This document shows, in pieces, positions 9,162 through 17,800 of a stretch of DNA of 64,000 bases (positions are counted from its first letter, which is position 1; the number at the start of each line of letters is the position of its first letter). Position numbers and translations under genes: made by a program. Source of the stretch: an uncultured Bacteroidales bacterium (GTDB lineage: Bacteria > Bacteroidota > Bacteroidia > Bacteroidales > Bacteroidaceae); assembly GCA_902775375.1 (NCBI GenBank), contig CACYLU010000002.1, positions 186,001 through 250,000 on the forward strand. The letters run 5' to 3'. The notes under the pieces are model-generated. The model saw nothing but the letters and a program-made list of their open reading frames with translations. It was not told the DNA's origin and did no database searches.

Positions 9162-10136
9162 TTAAGGCCTAACTCGTTTTTGTTTGAAGTACGGCCAAGT
9201 AACTGTTACAAACATCAGTACTGCAAGTAGAATTGTTATGCATCCAAATAGCAAGTTGTTTGCTATTCTTTCTCCTTCCACCAATCCTAATATTAGTCCT
9301 GTCTGTGTGGCCAATTGTAAGGTTGTATTGGCTGTGCCACGTTGACAATGATGCGACAACTTAACAAACAATCGAGTCAACGGAGCAGTCAATGCTGCAA
9401 GTACTACAACCATCAGTATTCCTATCCATGCATAAGGAGGAAGTAAATTGTGCAACAATCCTATGCCAAACGACAATATACACACATTTATAGCTGGCAC
9501 CCAAGCCAAAGACAGGAAGAAACGATCAATATTGAATATTCCCACTCCCACAGGTGCTCTGAATGCCACATAGATGCTTGTTACCACAACAAGACTGAGT
9601 AAGAATAATACCAATGAGATGATTACCAGATTCTTAAAAACTAGGAGTAGATATAATGGTGACAAACAGCATATACCTACCAATAAGCCTAAAGCTCCAG
9701 AAAAAGCATAAATACGGTTGCCTACCCCACGACGATGAGACTGAGTAATATCAATACCTATGGTGATACCAGCAGTAGTAGCTATACCAAATGATGCTCC
9801 AGCTAGCATCATTAAAAGCTTCACCTCCCAAACAGCTGTTACAATTAGCCATCCGCTAAAGCAAAGAGCAACTGCTAATGTAAAGAGGAGTAACACGTAT
9901 TTCCGTTTAAACGCATCGCCTAAGAAAGCATGTAAGGGCCCAACCCCTATCATCCCTCCCACAAACAGCAAAAACGAAACGGATATTTCCTGTGTATTCA
10001 GCCCCATCAGATAACATTGAGCAGGCAATATAGGCAACAGCATCCATACTGCCGCATATAAAAGGAAATTAGCTATACAAATACGCCAGAAATCCAGCGT
10101 CATTAGTTTATGAGTGCTTTCTTTCATTAATTTCAA
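9162..10136 (-). CDS. MFS-type transporter, short form
   Basis: 324 residues with about ten hydrophobic helices, shorter than the ~400 residues and twelve helices of a standard MFS carrier. The first half has typical features (FLLYAAVWMLLPILPAQCYLMG, then the loop GDAFKRKYVLLL that resembles the MFS loop 2-3 motif). The second half lacks a normal domain length, so it may be a reduced lineage form. Substrate unknown. Starts at 10136, 10127 or 10103 are all possible; the last would avoid the 29-bp overlap with the HAD gene upstream, so the true start is uncertain. It is in one operon with the HAD phosphatase. Confidence 0.78.
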   Translation of the reverse strand: MKLMKESTHKLMTLDFWRICIANFLLYAAVWMLLPILPAQCYLMGLNTQEISVSFLLFVGGMIGVGPLHAFLGDAFKRKYVLLLFTLAVALCFSGWLIVTAVWEVKLLMMLAGASFGIATTAGITIGIDITQSHRRGVGNRIYAFSGALGLLVGICCLSPLYLLLVFKNLVIISLVLFLLSLVVVTSIYVAFRAPVGVGIFNIDRFFLSLAWVPAINVCILSFGIGLLHNLLPPYAWIGILMVVVLAALTAPLTRLFVKLSHHCQRGTANTTLQLATQTGLILGLVEGERIANNLLFGCITILLAVLMFVTVTWPYFKQKRVRP

Positions 10137-10767
10137 TCATTTTGTCAAAAGAGAAATTCTTGTAGTCATACAAGACATGATGACATAACGGAGTTATATC
10201 TTCTGCTTTGTTTGTGGTGGCCAAACCAATTACAGTAGCACCAGAAGCCAATCCTGATTTAAGTCCGTTAAAAGAATCCTCAAATACAAATGTATGTGCA
10301 GCATCTGTACTAAATGTCCTCATACCTAAAAGATAACAATCTGGATCAGGCTTCGATTTAGAGAACATCTCTGCCGTAAAAATTCGATCAAATAGTTGGG
10401 GTATTTCAGGATGAGCAGCATAAACAGCTGCCATCTTCCCTTCATCTGAGCTAGTCACAACTGCCGTCATTACGTCATAAGTTTTCAAGTCATGGAGGAA
10501 ATCCTCAAATCCATCTATGTACTCATACTTCATGTGCTGCTCAAAATACTTCAGTTGATTATCAATGGTCTCCCATTTGTCCTCTAAGCCTTTAAAATAA
10601 GTATTGAAAATGGTAGTCAGAGTTTGACCTTTGATAATCTGTTCCAAGTTGTCGTGCTGCAGATACTCAACGCCTATCTGGTGCCAGAACACACTGTATT
10701 GCGACTCTGTATCCATCACCACACCATCAAAATCGAATAGTACTGAAAATCTCTCTTTAATATCCAT
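10108..10767 (-). CDS. HAD-family hydrolase (beta-phosphoglucomutase-like)
   Basis: 219 residues. Motif I is FDFDGVVMDTES near residues 11-22 with both catalytic aspartates, motif II is VVTSSDEGK near 110, motif III is SKSKPDP near 136, and motif IV is VFEDSFNGLKSG near 163. The cap domain lies between motifs I and II. This is the subfamily I phosphatase/phosphoglucomutase group; the 'EDSxNG' form is common to sugar phosphate phosphatases and beta-phosphoglucomutases. It leads an operon with the downstream transporter, so a role in handling a transported sugar is possible but unproven. Confidence 0.88.
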   Translation of the reverse strand: MDIKERFSVLFDFDGVVMDTESQYSVFWHQIGVEYLQHDNLEQIIKGQTLTTIFNTYFKGLEDKWETIDNQLKYFEQHMKYEYIDGFEDFLHDLKTYDVMTAVVTSSDEGKMAAVYAAHPEIPQLFDRIFTAEMFSKSKPDPDCYLLGMRTFSTDAAHTFVFEDSFNGLKSGLASGATVIGLATTNKAEDITPLCHHVLYDYKNFSFDKMIEINERKHS

Positions 10768-10855
10768 AAAAAAACAATAGTTATTGAAAACCGCTGCAAA
10801 TTTACAAACTATTTTCCTTATCTTTGCAACATAATCATCAAAAACGGTATCATTT

Positions 10856-11305
10856 ATGGAAGAGAAAATCCGACAAGCTGTTTCAACTCTTAAGCGAAAT
10901 TTCGCTTATTTATGGTTTGCAGCCTTGTTTATCATCATATTAGGAGAATCTGGTGGTTTTAATCTTACTGGCGCATACGCTGACAATGTAAGAGCAGTTT
11001 ATTTCACTGAGACAATAGTGATTCTACTCACTGCTTGCTGCATACCTGCTGCTCTGAAGCTGTTTGCATGGGTAAAAAAGACAAAGATTGATACTGACGC
11101 CAGTACTGATGCTGCTATGAATCAGTACCTGATATGGAGTAGCGTAAGAATCTTGTTGCTCGCCATTCCTGTTATTACCGGCATTATTGGATATTATCTT
11201 ATGCAAAGCACCTCATGCATTCTCTGTGCATGCATAGGACTGACTGCCTCGCTTTTCTGCGTTCCGTCGGAGAAGCAACTAAAGAAAGACTTAATGATAG
11301 ACTGA
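10856..11305 (+). CDS. Hypothetical membrane protein, four helices
   Basis: 149 residues with four hydrophobic segments (near residues 17-35, 51-71, 93-113 and 120-135) and short charged loops. I do not recognise a family with known function. A good -7 box TATCTTTG lies at 10819-10826, 30 bp before the ATG, so it is expressed from its own promoter, divergent from the HAD gene. The third helix region ends with 'STSCILCACIGL', three cysteines that could lie at the membrane surface. Confidence 0.75.
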   Translation: MEEKIRQAVSTLKRNFAYLWFAALFIIILGESGGFNLTGAYADNVRAVYFTETIVILLTACCIPAALKLFAWVKKTKIDTDASTDAAMNQYLIWSSVRILLLAIPVITGIIGYYLMQSTSCILCACIGLTASLFCVPSEKQLKKDLMID

Positions 11306-11398
11306 TCAAAGAATCCTTAGCAATCTAACGTTTGAATGGCAAATTAAAACGCTATCAAAGAAGACATTCCTAAGTTTTGTCCGCACGTTTGTTACCTT

Positions 11399-11462
11399 CT
11401 GTTCCAAAATTTGGAACAGGCTGTTTCGCTTATGGGAACAGGTAGTTCCACCATATGGAACA
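11399..11462. repeat. Cluster of GTTCCA/TGGAAC inverted repeats
   Basis: A perfect palindrome occupies 11399-11419 (ten-base arms ctgttccaaa/tttggaacag around one base). It is followed by ggaac (11435-11439), gttcc (11445-11449) and tggaaca (11456-11462), so half-sites of the same hexamer repeat in alternating orientation. The cluster lies 50-115 bp upstream of the fabD promoter. It could be operators for a dimeric repressor or a set of RNA hairpins; it lacks a T-tract, so a terminator is less likely. Confidence 0.5.
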
Positions 11463-11513
11463 ACTGATAACGATGCTTGTTGTTTGGCGAAAGAGCCGAA
11501 ATAAACGCTTTTA

Positions 11514-11545
11514 TTTGCTTATGTCTATAACTTGCACTAACTTTG
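11514..11545 (+). promoter_or_regulatory. Consensus promoter of fabD
   Basis: TTTG at 11514-11517 and TAACTTTG at 11538-11545 with a 20-bp spacer match the Bacteroidetes consensus exactly; the fabD ATG is 32 bp further on. Confidence 0.85.
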
Positions 11546-11577
11546 CACCCGCAATTGATTAATTTAGTTTAAAAGAA

Positions 11578-12465
11578 ATGAAAGCATTTGTATTCCCTGG
11601 GCAAGGTGCTCAGTTTGTAGGTATGGGTAAAGACCTCTATGAAAACAATCCATTGGCAAAAGAACTTTTTGACAAAGCTAATGATATCTTGGGCTATCGC
11701 ATTACAGACATAATGTTTGATGGTACCGACGAGGAATTGAAGCAGACAAAAGTAACACAGCCAGCAGTTTTTCTGCACTCTGTTATTTCTGCCCTCTGCT
11801 TGGGCGACAAGTTCCAACCAGAAATGACAGCAGGTCACTCACTGGGTGAGTTTTCCGCTTTGGTGGCTGCTGGTGCATTGAGTTTCGAAGATGGTTTGAA
11901 GCTGGTGTATGCTCGTGCGATGGCTATGCAGAAAGCATGTGAGGCACAACCATCCACTATGGCAGCTATCATCAACCTACCTAATGAGAAAGTGGAAGAG
12001 ATTTGCCACCTTATTTCAGAAGGAGGTAATATTGTTGTAGCAGCTAACTATAACTGTCCTGGTCAGATTGTTATCTCTGGTTCTATCGAAGGAATCAATA
12101 AGGCTTGTGAATTGATGAAGGCTGCTGGTGCTAAGCGTGCATTACCTCTGAAAGTGGGTGGCGCTTTCCATTCTCCATTGATGCAACCAGCAAAAGAAGA
12201 GTTGGAAGCAGCCATTAATTCAACCAACTTCAACACACCTAAGTGTCCTGTTTATCAGAACGTAGATGCTAAACCTCATACAGTTCCAGCAGAAATTAAA
12301 GCCAACTTGGTGGCTCAACTTACTGCTCCTGTGCGTTGGACACAGATTGTTGAGAATATGTTGGCTGATGGAGCTGACGACTTCACTGAATGTGGTCCTG
12401 GTGCCGTACTGCAGGGTTTGATACATCGTGTCAACAAAGATGTATCAGCTCACGGAGTTGACTAA
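11578..12465 (+). CDS. fabD: Malonyl-CoA:ACP transacylase
   Basis: 295 residues, close to the usual ~300. The enzyme moves malonyl groups from CoA to acyl carrier protein to start fatty acid synthesis in the cytosol. Landmarks: N-terminal FVFPGQGAQFVGMG, the nucleophile serine in AGHSLGEFSAL (S88), 'MQKAC' helix, the histidine in GGAFHSPLM near residue 199 and the C-terminal ECGPGAVLQGLI. All needed residues are present. It is monocistronic here with its own promoter and is overlapped at its stop (4 bp) by the convergent thioesterase gene. Confidence 0.96.
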   Translation: MKAFVFPGQGAQFVGMGKDLYENNPLAKELFDKANDILGYRITDIMFDGTDEELKQTKVTQPAVFLHSVISALCLGDKFQPEMTAGHSLGEFSALVAAGALSFEDGLKLVYARAMAMQKACEAQPSTMAAIINLPNEKVEEICHLISEGGNIVVAANYNCPGQIVISGSIEGINKACELMKAAGAKRALPLKVGGAFHSPLMQPAKEELEAAINSTNFNTPKCPVYQNVDAKPHTVPAEIKANLVAQLTAPVRWTQIVENMLADGADDFTECGPGAVLQGLIHRVNKDVSAHGVD

Positions 12466-12944
12466 AACAATATTTGCTCATCCTCCAACACACACGGAGT
12501 GAAGCCCATTTCACGGGCTTTATCTTGAGGAAAAGTGAAATAGGTGGCGTTTGCTTCAGTGCAAACCTCACCTTTTTCATTATATATTGTGGCCACGATA
12601 TTAGCCATTCCCATACGTTTCCACACTAGATGAGCTCGCAAGGTAATCATTGATTCAGTTGTCATGATGGGTTTGTGATAGCGTACCTCTAATTTGCTAG
12701 TCACCCCACTTGTCTGCAATTTACGGAAAACTACCCATCCGCATATCTCATCAAGTAATGTACTTTGAATACCTCCGTGCAAAGTATCAATCCATCCTTG
12801 ATAGTGCGTTGAAGGTTTCCAGAAAGACACTATATCGTCACCATCTTCATAGAATTCCATCTTTATACCTATAGGATTATCAGGACAGCATCCAAAACAA
12901 TCGTAATGGTCTTTATGTAACCAAGGATTTTTAATCTTACGCAT
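12462..12944 (-). CDS. PaaI-like hotdog-fold thioesterase
   Basis: 160 residues. The hotdog core is visible as 'TLHGGIQSTLLDEICGWVV' (helix with the conserved HGG near residues 55-57 and an acidic residue) followed by strands 'TSKLEVRYHKPI' and 'MITLRAHLVWKRMGMANIVATIYNEKG'. The N-terminus has 'DHYDCFGCCPDNPIGIKMEF', a form usual in this acyl-CoA thioesterase branch. Substrate is unknown. It converges on fabD with overlapping stop codons and no room for a terminator. Confidence 0.85.
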   Translation of the reverse strand: MRKIKNPWLHKDHYDCFGCCPDNPIGIKMEFYEDGDDIVSFWKPSTHYQGWIDTLHGGIQSTLLDEICGWVVFRKLQTSGVTSKLEVRYHKPIMTTESMITLRAHLVWKRMGMANIVATIYNEKGEVCTEANATYFTFPQDKAREMGFTPCVLEDEQILF

Positions 12945-13026
12945 AATCAGTCAATTTTGAATAGTTTTAGCAAATATAAGGAGAATTATTCTTAACTTCG
13001 CAGCATCTAACCTAAAAAATAAGATT

Positions 13027-13926
13027 ATGGATAAAAAAGTAAACGGACATGCAGCAGTGATATTGGCCAACGTGATTTTTGGCTTGGGTGTTCCAGTTAC
13101 CAAATACTTGCTGGAAGACTGGACCACTCCTATGGTATATATGGCTCTTCGCTGTATTGGTGCCGCTTTGATCTTCTGGTTGATAGCAGCTTTCCTGCCC
13201 AAAGAGAAAGTTGAGAAGAAAGACCTGATAGTAATCATGCTGGGTGGTCTCACGGGTTTTGTTATCTCGCAAACCCTTACTGCGTGGTCACTGAACTATA
13301 CAAGTCCTGTATATTATTCCCTCATTGCTACGCTTGTTCCCATCGGCACCATGTTGCTGGCTGCACTTTTCCTAAACGAAAAGATCACAGGCATCAAACT
13401 GTTGGGTGTTTGCTTGGGTATTGCTGGTGCCGCATTACTGGTGTTGGTTAAATGGCAGACAGAAGCTGGCAGCAACGATTTGTTGGGTATATTCTTTGCA
13501 TTGATGAGTTTGTTGACATGGGTAATCTATCTGATTATCACCAGTAAGGTATCTGCGAAATACAGTGCTGTAACCCAAATGAAATGGACATTCCTCGTAT
13601 CTACAATTGCTGTTCTGCCTTTTGCTTGGAACGAGTTCGGACAAACTAAATTATTCAGTGGGGGCTATGGATTCAGTGAAGGACTGATGGGTATTGGTGG
13701 AATGGCATTCATCGTAATTTTTGCTACCGTGATGGGCTATTTCATGATTCCTTATGCAATGAAATACTTGCGTGCTACCACCGTTAGTATATACACCAAT
13801 CTGCAACCCATTGTTGCATCACTTATAGCAATCGCCATTGGACAGGATATCCTTACTTGGGACAAACCTGTCGCAGCAGTCCTCGTGTTGGTGGGTGCAT
13901 ACTTAGTTACTCAGAAACAAGAATAA
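13027..13926 (+). CDS. EamA/DMT-family transporter
   Basis: 299 residues with ten membrane helices in two EamA repeats. The first repeat begins 'AAVILANVIFGLGVPVTKYLLEDWT', the second at about residue 150 with 'GIFFALMSLLTWVIYLIITSKVS'. 'YTSPVYYSLIATLVPIGTMLLAALFLNEKI' is the classic end of the first repeat. Family members export amino acids or other small metabolites; the substrate is not visible. A short hairpin (13957-13984) and then a strong one (14040-14068) follow. Confidence 0.9.
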   Translation: MDKKVNGHAAVILANVIFGLGVPVTKYLLEDWTTPMVYMALRCIGAALIFWLIAAFLPKEKVEKKDLIVIMLGGLTGFVISQTLTAWSLNYTSPVYYSLIATLVPIGTMLLAALFLNEKITGIKLLGVCLGIAGAALLVLVKWQTEAGSNDLLGIFFALMSLLTWVIYLIITSKVSAKYSAVTQMKWTFLVSTIAVLPFAWNEFGQTKLFSGGYGFSEGLMGIGGMAFIVIFATVMGYFMIPYAMKYLRATTVSIYTNLQPIVASLIAIAIGQDILTWDKPVAAVLVLVGAYLVTQKQE

Positions 13927-14039
13927 AGTCAGAAAGTCCTTACTCTGACTGATAAGAGTATCACCTTGCTTGAGTTATGATACTAATAACTATTAGGGTT
14001 TCCTAAAACGGGATATTAAAAGAATTTTGAATCAATAAG

Positions 14040-14068
14040 AAGTCCCCCTCCATCACAGAGGGGGACTT
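14040..14068. terminator. Bidirectional terminator hairpin
   Basis: aagtccccctc (14040-14050) pairs perfectly with gagggggactt (14058-14068), between convergent genes, with a T-rich tail on the right side. Confidence 0.85.
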
Positions 14069-14124
14069 TACTTTTATAACTCCACTTCTACTAATTGTAG
14101 AGCCTTATGATTGGCTACATATTA

Positions 14125-14862
14125 TTACTGCATCTCTCTGAGCCACACTTCGATACCAGATTTCGCAGCATCCAGGCGTTCCTTGATTGGTTTAATGTCT
14201 GTCTGACCAAAGTGATAAGGAATCAACACCTTAGGCTGAATCATCCAAGCAGCACGAATTGCCTGCTCTACTGTCATTGTATAAGGTTGATTCACTGGGA
14301 TGAATGCTACATCAATCTGTTCATCCTTTAGGTTTGACATTTCAGGAATGTCCTCCGTATCACCAGCGATGTAAATCTTCAAGCCATCGATATTCAGCAC
14401 ATAGCCGTTACCAACACCTTTGGGATGGAACTGCAGATGATCAGGAGTAGTGTTATAAGCAGGAACCACCTTCAGCGAAATGTCCTTTGTAATATTACGC
14501 GTATCCCCATTACGAAGCACCATACCTTTGTTCATTCGGTCGAAACAACGCTGGTTCATAAACAGCAAGTTGTTGGGCTTGCTAATTAACTCAATGGTTT
14601 CCGGATTGAAATGATCTCCATGCTCATGGGTTACAAGAATCAAATCACCTTTTGGAAACTTTGAATAGTCGGTACCGTAGTTGGGCACAGCATCCACATG
14701 AATCTCGTAGCCTTGATAGTCAATGGCCAGCGTAGCATGCTTAATGAGAGTGATATTCACGTCCTTGCCACTCTTTGTCTTAAAGGTTTCTACCTTGTAA
14801 TCCTGCGCTGATACCGTCATTACGGCAGCTAAAGTCAACGCCATCATAAATAAACTCTTCAT
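14125..14862 (-). CDS. Exported MBL-fold metallohydrolase (UPF0173/UlaG-like)
   Basis: 245 residues with a signal peptide MKSLFMMALTLAAVMTVSAQ. The zinc-binding motif is THEHGDHF near residue 79; further ligands follow in 'YIAGDTEDIPEM' and 'LIPYHFGQTDI'. This is the metallo-beta-lactamase fold of the UlaG/UPF0173 type, which hydrolyses lactones or phosphoesters; the substrate here is unknown. The stop of the DUF4011 gene is 13 bp upstream, so it may be transcribed with it. A close paralogue with a lipoprotein signal is at 61584-62369. Confidence 0.88.
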   Translation of the reverse strand: MKSLFMMALTLAAVMTVSAQDYKVETFKTKSGKDVNITLIKHATLAIDYQGYEIHVDAVPNYGTDYSKFPKGDLILVTHEHGDHFNPETIELISKPNNLLFMNQRCFDRMNKGMVLRNGDTRNITKDISLKVVPAYNTTPDHLQFHPKGVGNGYVLNIDGLKIYIAGDTEDIPEMSNLKDEQIDVAFIPVNQPYTMTVEQAIRAAWMIQPKVLIPYHFGQTDIKPIKERLDAAKSGIEVWLREMQ

Positions 14863-14875
14863 CTTATTTTAATAA

Positions 14876-17800
14876 TTAGTTTGTATCCTCATCCTTAATT
14901 GCTAACCTTCCGTTTTCTTCTTTCAATTTACCATTCTTGACAAGCACATCAATCGCTCTCTCTGCTGCCAGATCCACATTCGCCCCCTTGCGGCTGAATC
15001 CCAGTAACGTAGCCACCACTTTCTTCAAATCCTCTCGAGGGATAGATATCTGTTGTTCAACAGCATAAAGAGCAGCATTCATCAGTTCAATGATAGGCAC
15101 ATCTGCGATGTCTCGCTTAGACTCCACACGATAGTAGGTATAGTCGAATGCTACCACCTTATCTATCCAATACACATTATTCTTACCATCACTCAACGGA
15201 TCAAGATAGAAACCAGCCAACAGCGAATCAACCAAACTTTGTAAACGTGGAGTCACACGCTGCATGTTCCATAATGTTGCAATGCGCTTATACAGATAAT
15301 TATTGGTAACAGGCTGTTCTACAGTGATAATCTGCGTCAGTTGATCCTTCACCTTTGCCGCATTCTTAATCACACGTTCAATGTCTGGTTGTGCCGTAGA
15401 AGCCCTGAGCGAAGCCGTCTTATACACCTTCTCATGCAGGTTCACTGCCTTGTATACTGGTTCGTTAGCAACACTGAAAAGTTTCAGTTGAACAGGCTGA
15501 CTTTCATCATTTTTCTTCCCGGGTTCAGCATGCAATAAATCGTAGAGTTTCTCAATAACACTTGCCAACACCCTTTCACGGTCTTGGAACCAATCCACTG
15601 ACCACACACGCATATAGTTCCAGTTGAGCATACGCAGCACATTAGGCTGACAAATCTCACGATCACGTGCAGTCTTGGTGTTATAATAACTCTTACCATC
15701 AGTAAGAATACCCAAGATATACTTGTCTGGGTCTCGAGGATCCACCACTGCTAAATCGATGCGGAAGTTAGACTTTCCAACCATCTTATCTACCTGATAT
15801 CCACGATTCTCAAGCGCCTCTGCCAGTTCGTTGATAATCTCGCTTGCTTGCATCTGAGCGCTACCAACTGTAGGCAACACCTGCATACCCATCGCTGCAA
15901 ACTCGAGGAATTTCTTCAACCCCACCACACCTTTGGCGTTCGATCGGCGTAGGTCAATCTGCTCAGCCTTCAAGGTAGAGAACACCATCATTTCATAACG
16001 AGCACGAGAAACTGCCACATTCAGTCGTCGTTCACCACCCTCATTGTTCAACGGTCCGAAATTCATCGACACATGACCGTTTTTATCTGGTCCATAACCG
16101 ACAGAGAACAAAATCACATCACGTTCATCACCCTGCACATTCTCCAGGTTCTTGATGAATACAGGTTCATCGCTTTGGTTAGAAGCCAACTCCAAATCAG
16201 GATGCTTGGCCATCTCTTCATCCAAATAATCTTCTATCAAACTCTGTTGCACCTTGCTGAACGAGACAATACCTATACTGTATTTACTCAGTTCCTTATC
16301 AGACAAACGCCTAATCACTTCCTGCACAATCGCTTTAGCTTCAGTTGGATTACTACGAGTACGTCCCTTGTCGTAAGTACCCTCAATCTGTACCAGCGAT
16401 ACCTTTGACAAACGATCATCAACAGACGGGAAGGTGTACAGTCTGCCGTCATAATATTGCGAATTACTGAATGCAATCAAGCTTTCATGCTTACTGCGAT
16501 AGTGCCAAGTAAGATAACGTGAAGGGATAGACAATGCAATACAATCATCCAGAATGCTGTCCATATCATCAATTTCTGCCTCTTCTTCGTCAACAGCAGA
16601 TGTTGCAAAGAAACTGGTAGGAGGCATCTGCATTGGGTCACCCACTACCACCAAAGCTCTACCTCGAGCAATAGCTCCTACCGCCTCGCTGGTAGGCATT
16701 TGTGATGCTTCATCGAATACTACAATATCAAATTTATCCCTATCGAGGTCAATATATTGTGCCACAGAAATAGGACTCATCAGCATACACGGACAAAGTC
16801 TGGGCAACAAGGTAGGTATCTGGTCGATAATCTTACGAATAGTTGTACCTCGCCCTCCATTTGCTATGTTACGCTTCAGGATACCCATCTCAGAGGTAGC
16901 AGCAGCCTCCATTGTCTGCGAGGGAACATTCGCTGCTAGGCGGCAATACAATTCCTTCTTCGTCAATTCCTGGAAAACAGCTGTTTCCTTGCGATATTTA
17001 TCAATCAGTTCACTAAATATCACTCCATTGAACATACGCAGATGATCGTCGCTGTCTACCCTCATTAATATCAGTTGGTGATAGATACCCTTCATCAGCG
17101 CCTGAGCAGCTTCGTTTCCGTCTTTGTGCTCATTTTCAATATAATTACAAGCACACTGCAAGCGTTCAGTTTCCAACTCACGTTTGCGCGATACCCACTG
17201 ACACCAGTCTCTCACTTTGTCAAAGCTCAGCATCCAACGCTCAATCGTATTAGGTATGCTCGAAGAAATCTGCTCAGTAGGAAGCGTCATACGGGCAAAG
17301 GTAGCCATCATCGATTTCTGCTGATTGTGCGACAGGTTCAAGCTCAGTAACTCCTTCAACTCCTCGCTATATTGCTGTTTGAACAAAGGCAGGTCACCTC
17401 CCGTCTTCTCCAAGAAGAGGTCCCTCACAGTCACATAGCTCATATCGTGCCTGTTGGCAAAATCAATCAAGAATTGATTAGCCTGAGGTGCAGCATTGTA
17501 TGACTGTTCAATCTTCGTCCAATCCTGCTTATTAGCACCTACCAATGAGCCAAAAGCATCCCTCAGTGTATCAATATTCTCGTCCACCTTTTGGGCATAC
17601 ACCTGATAGTTGCTCACATTCTCCAGCAGATCCACCACACCTTCTGGCTTCAACTGACTGTCGTATACTTGCATCTTCTTCATGAATGAACGCTGAGCAA
17701 AGAATTTAGGCAAGAACCACTTCTTTTGAATATTGTCCCACTCATCCAATAAATGACGAGGATTGATGTCAAATATACTATTGTCACTACACTGCCTCAG

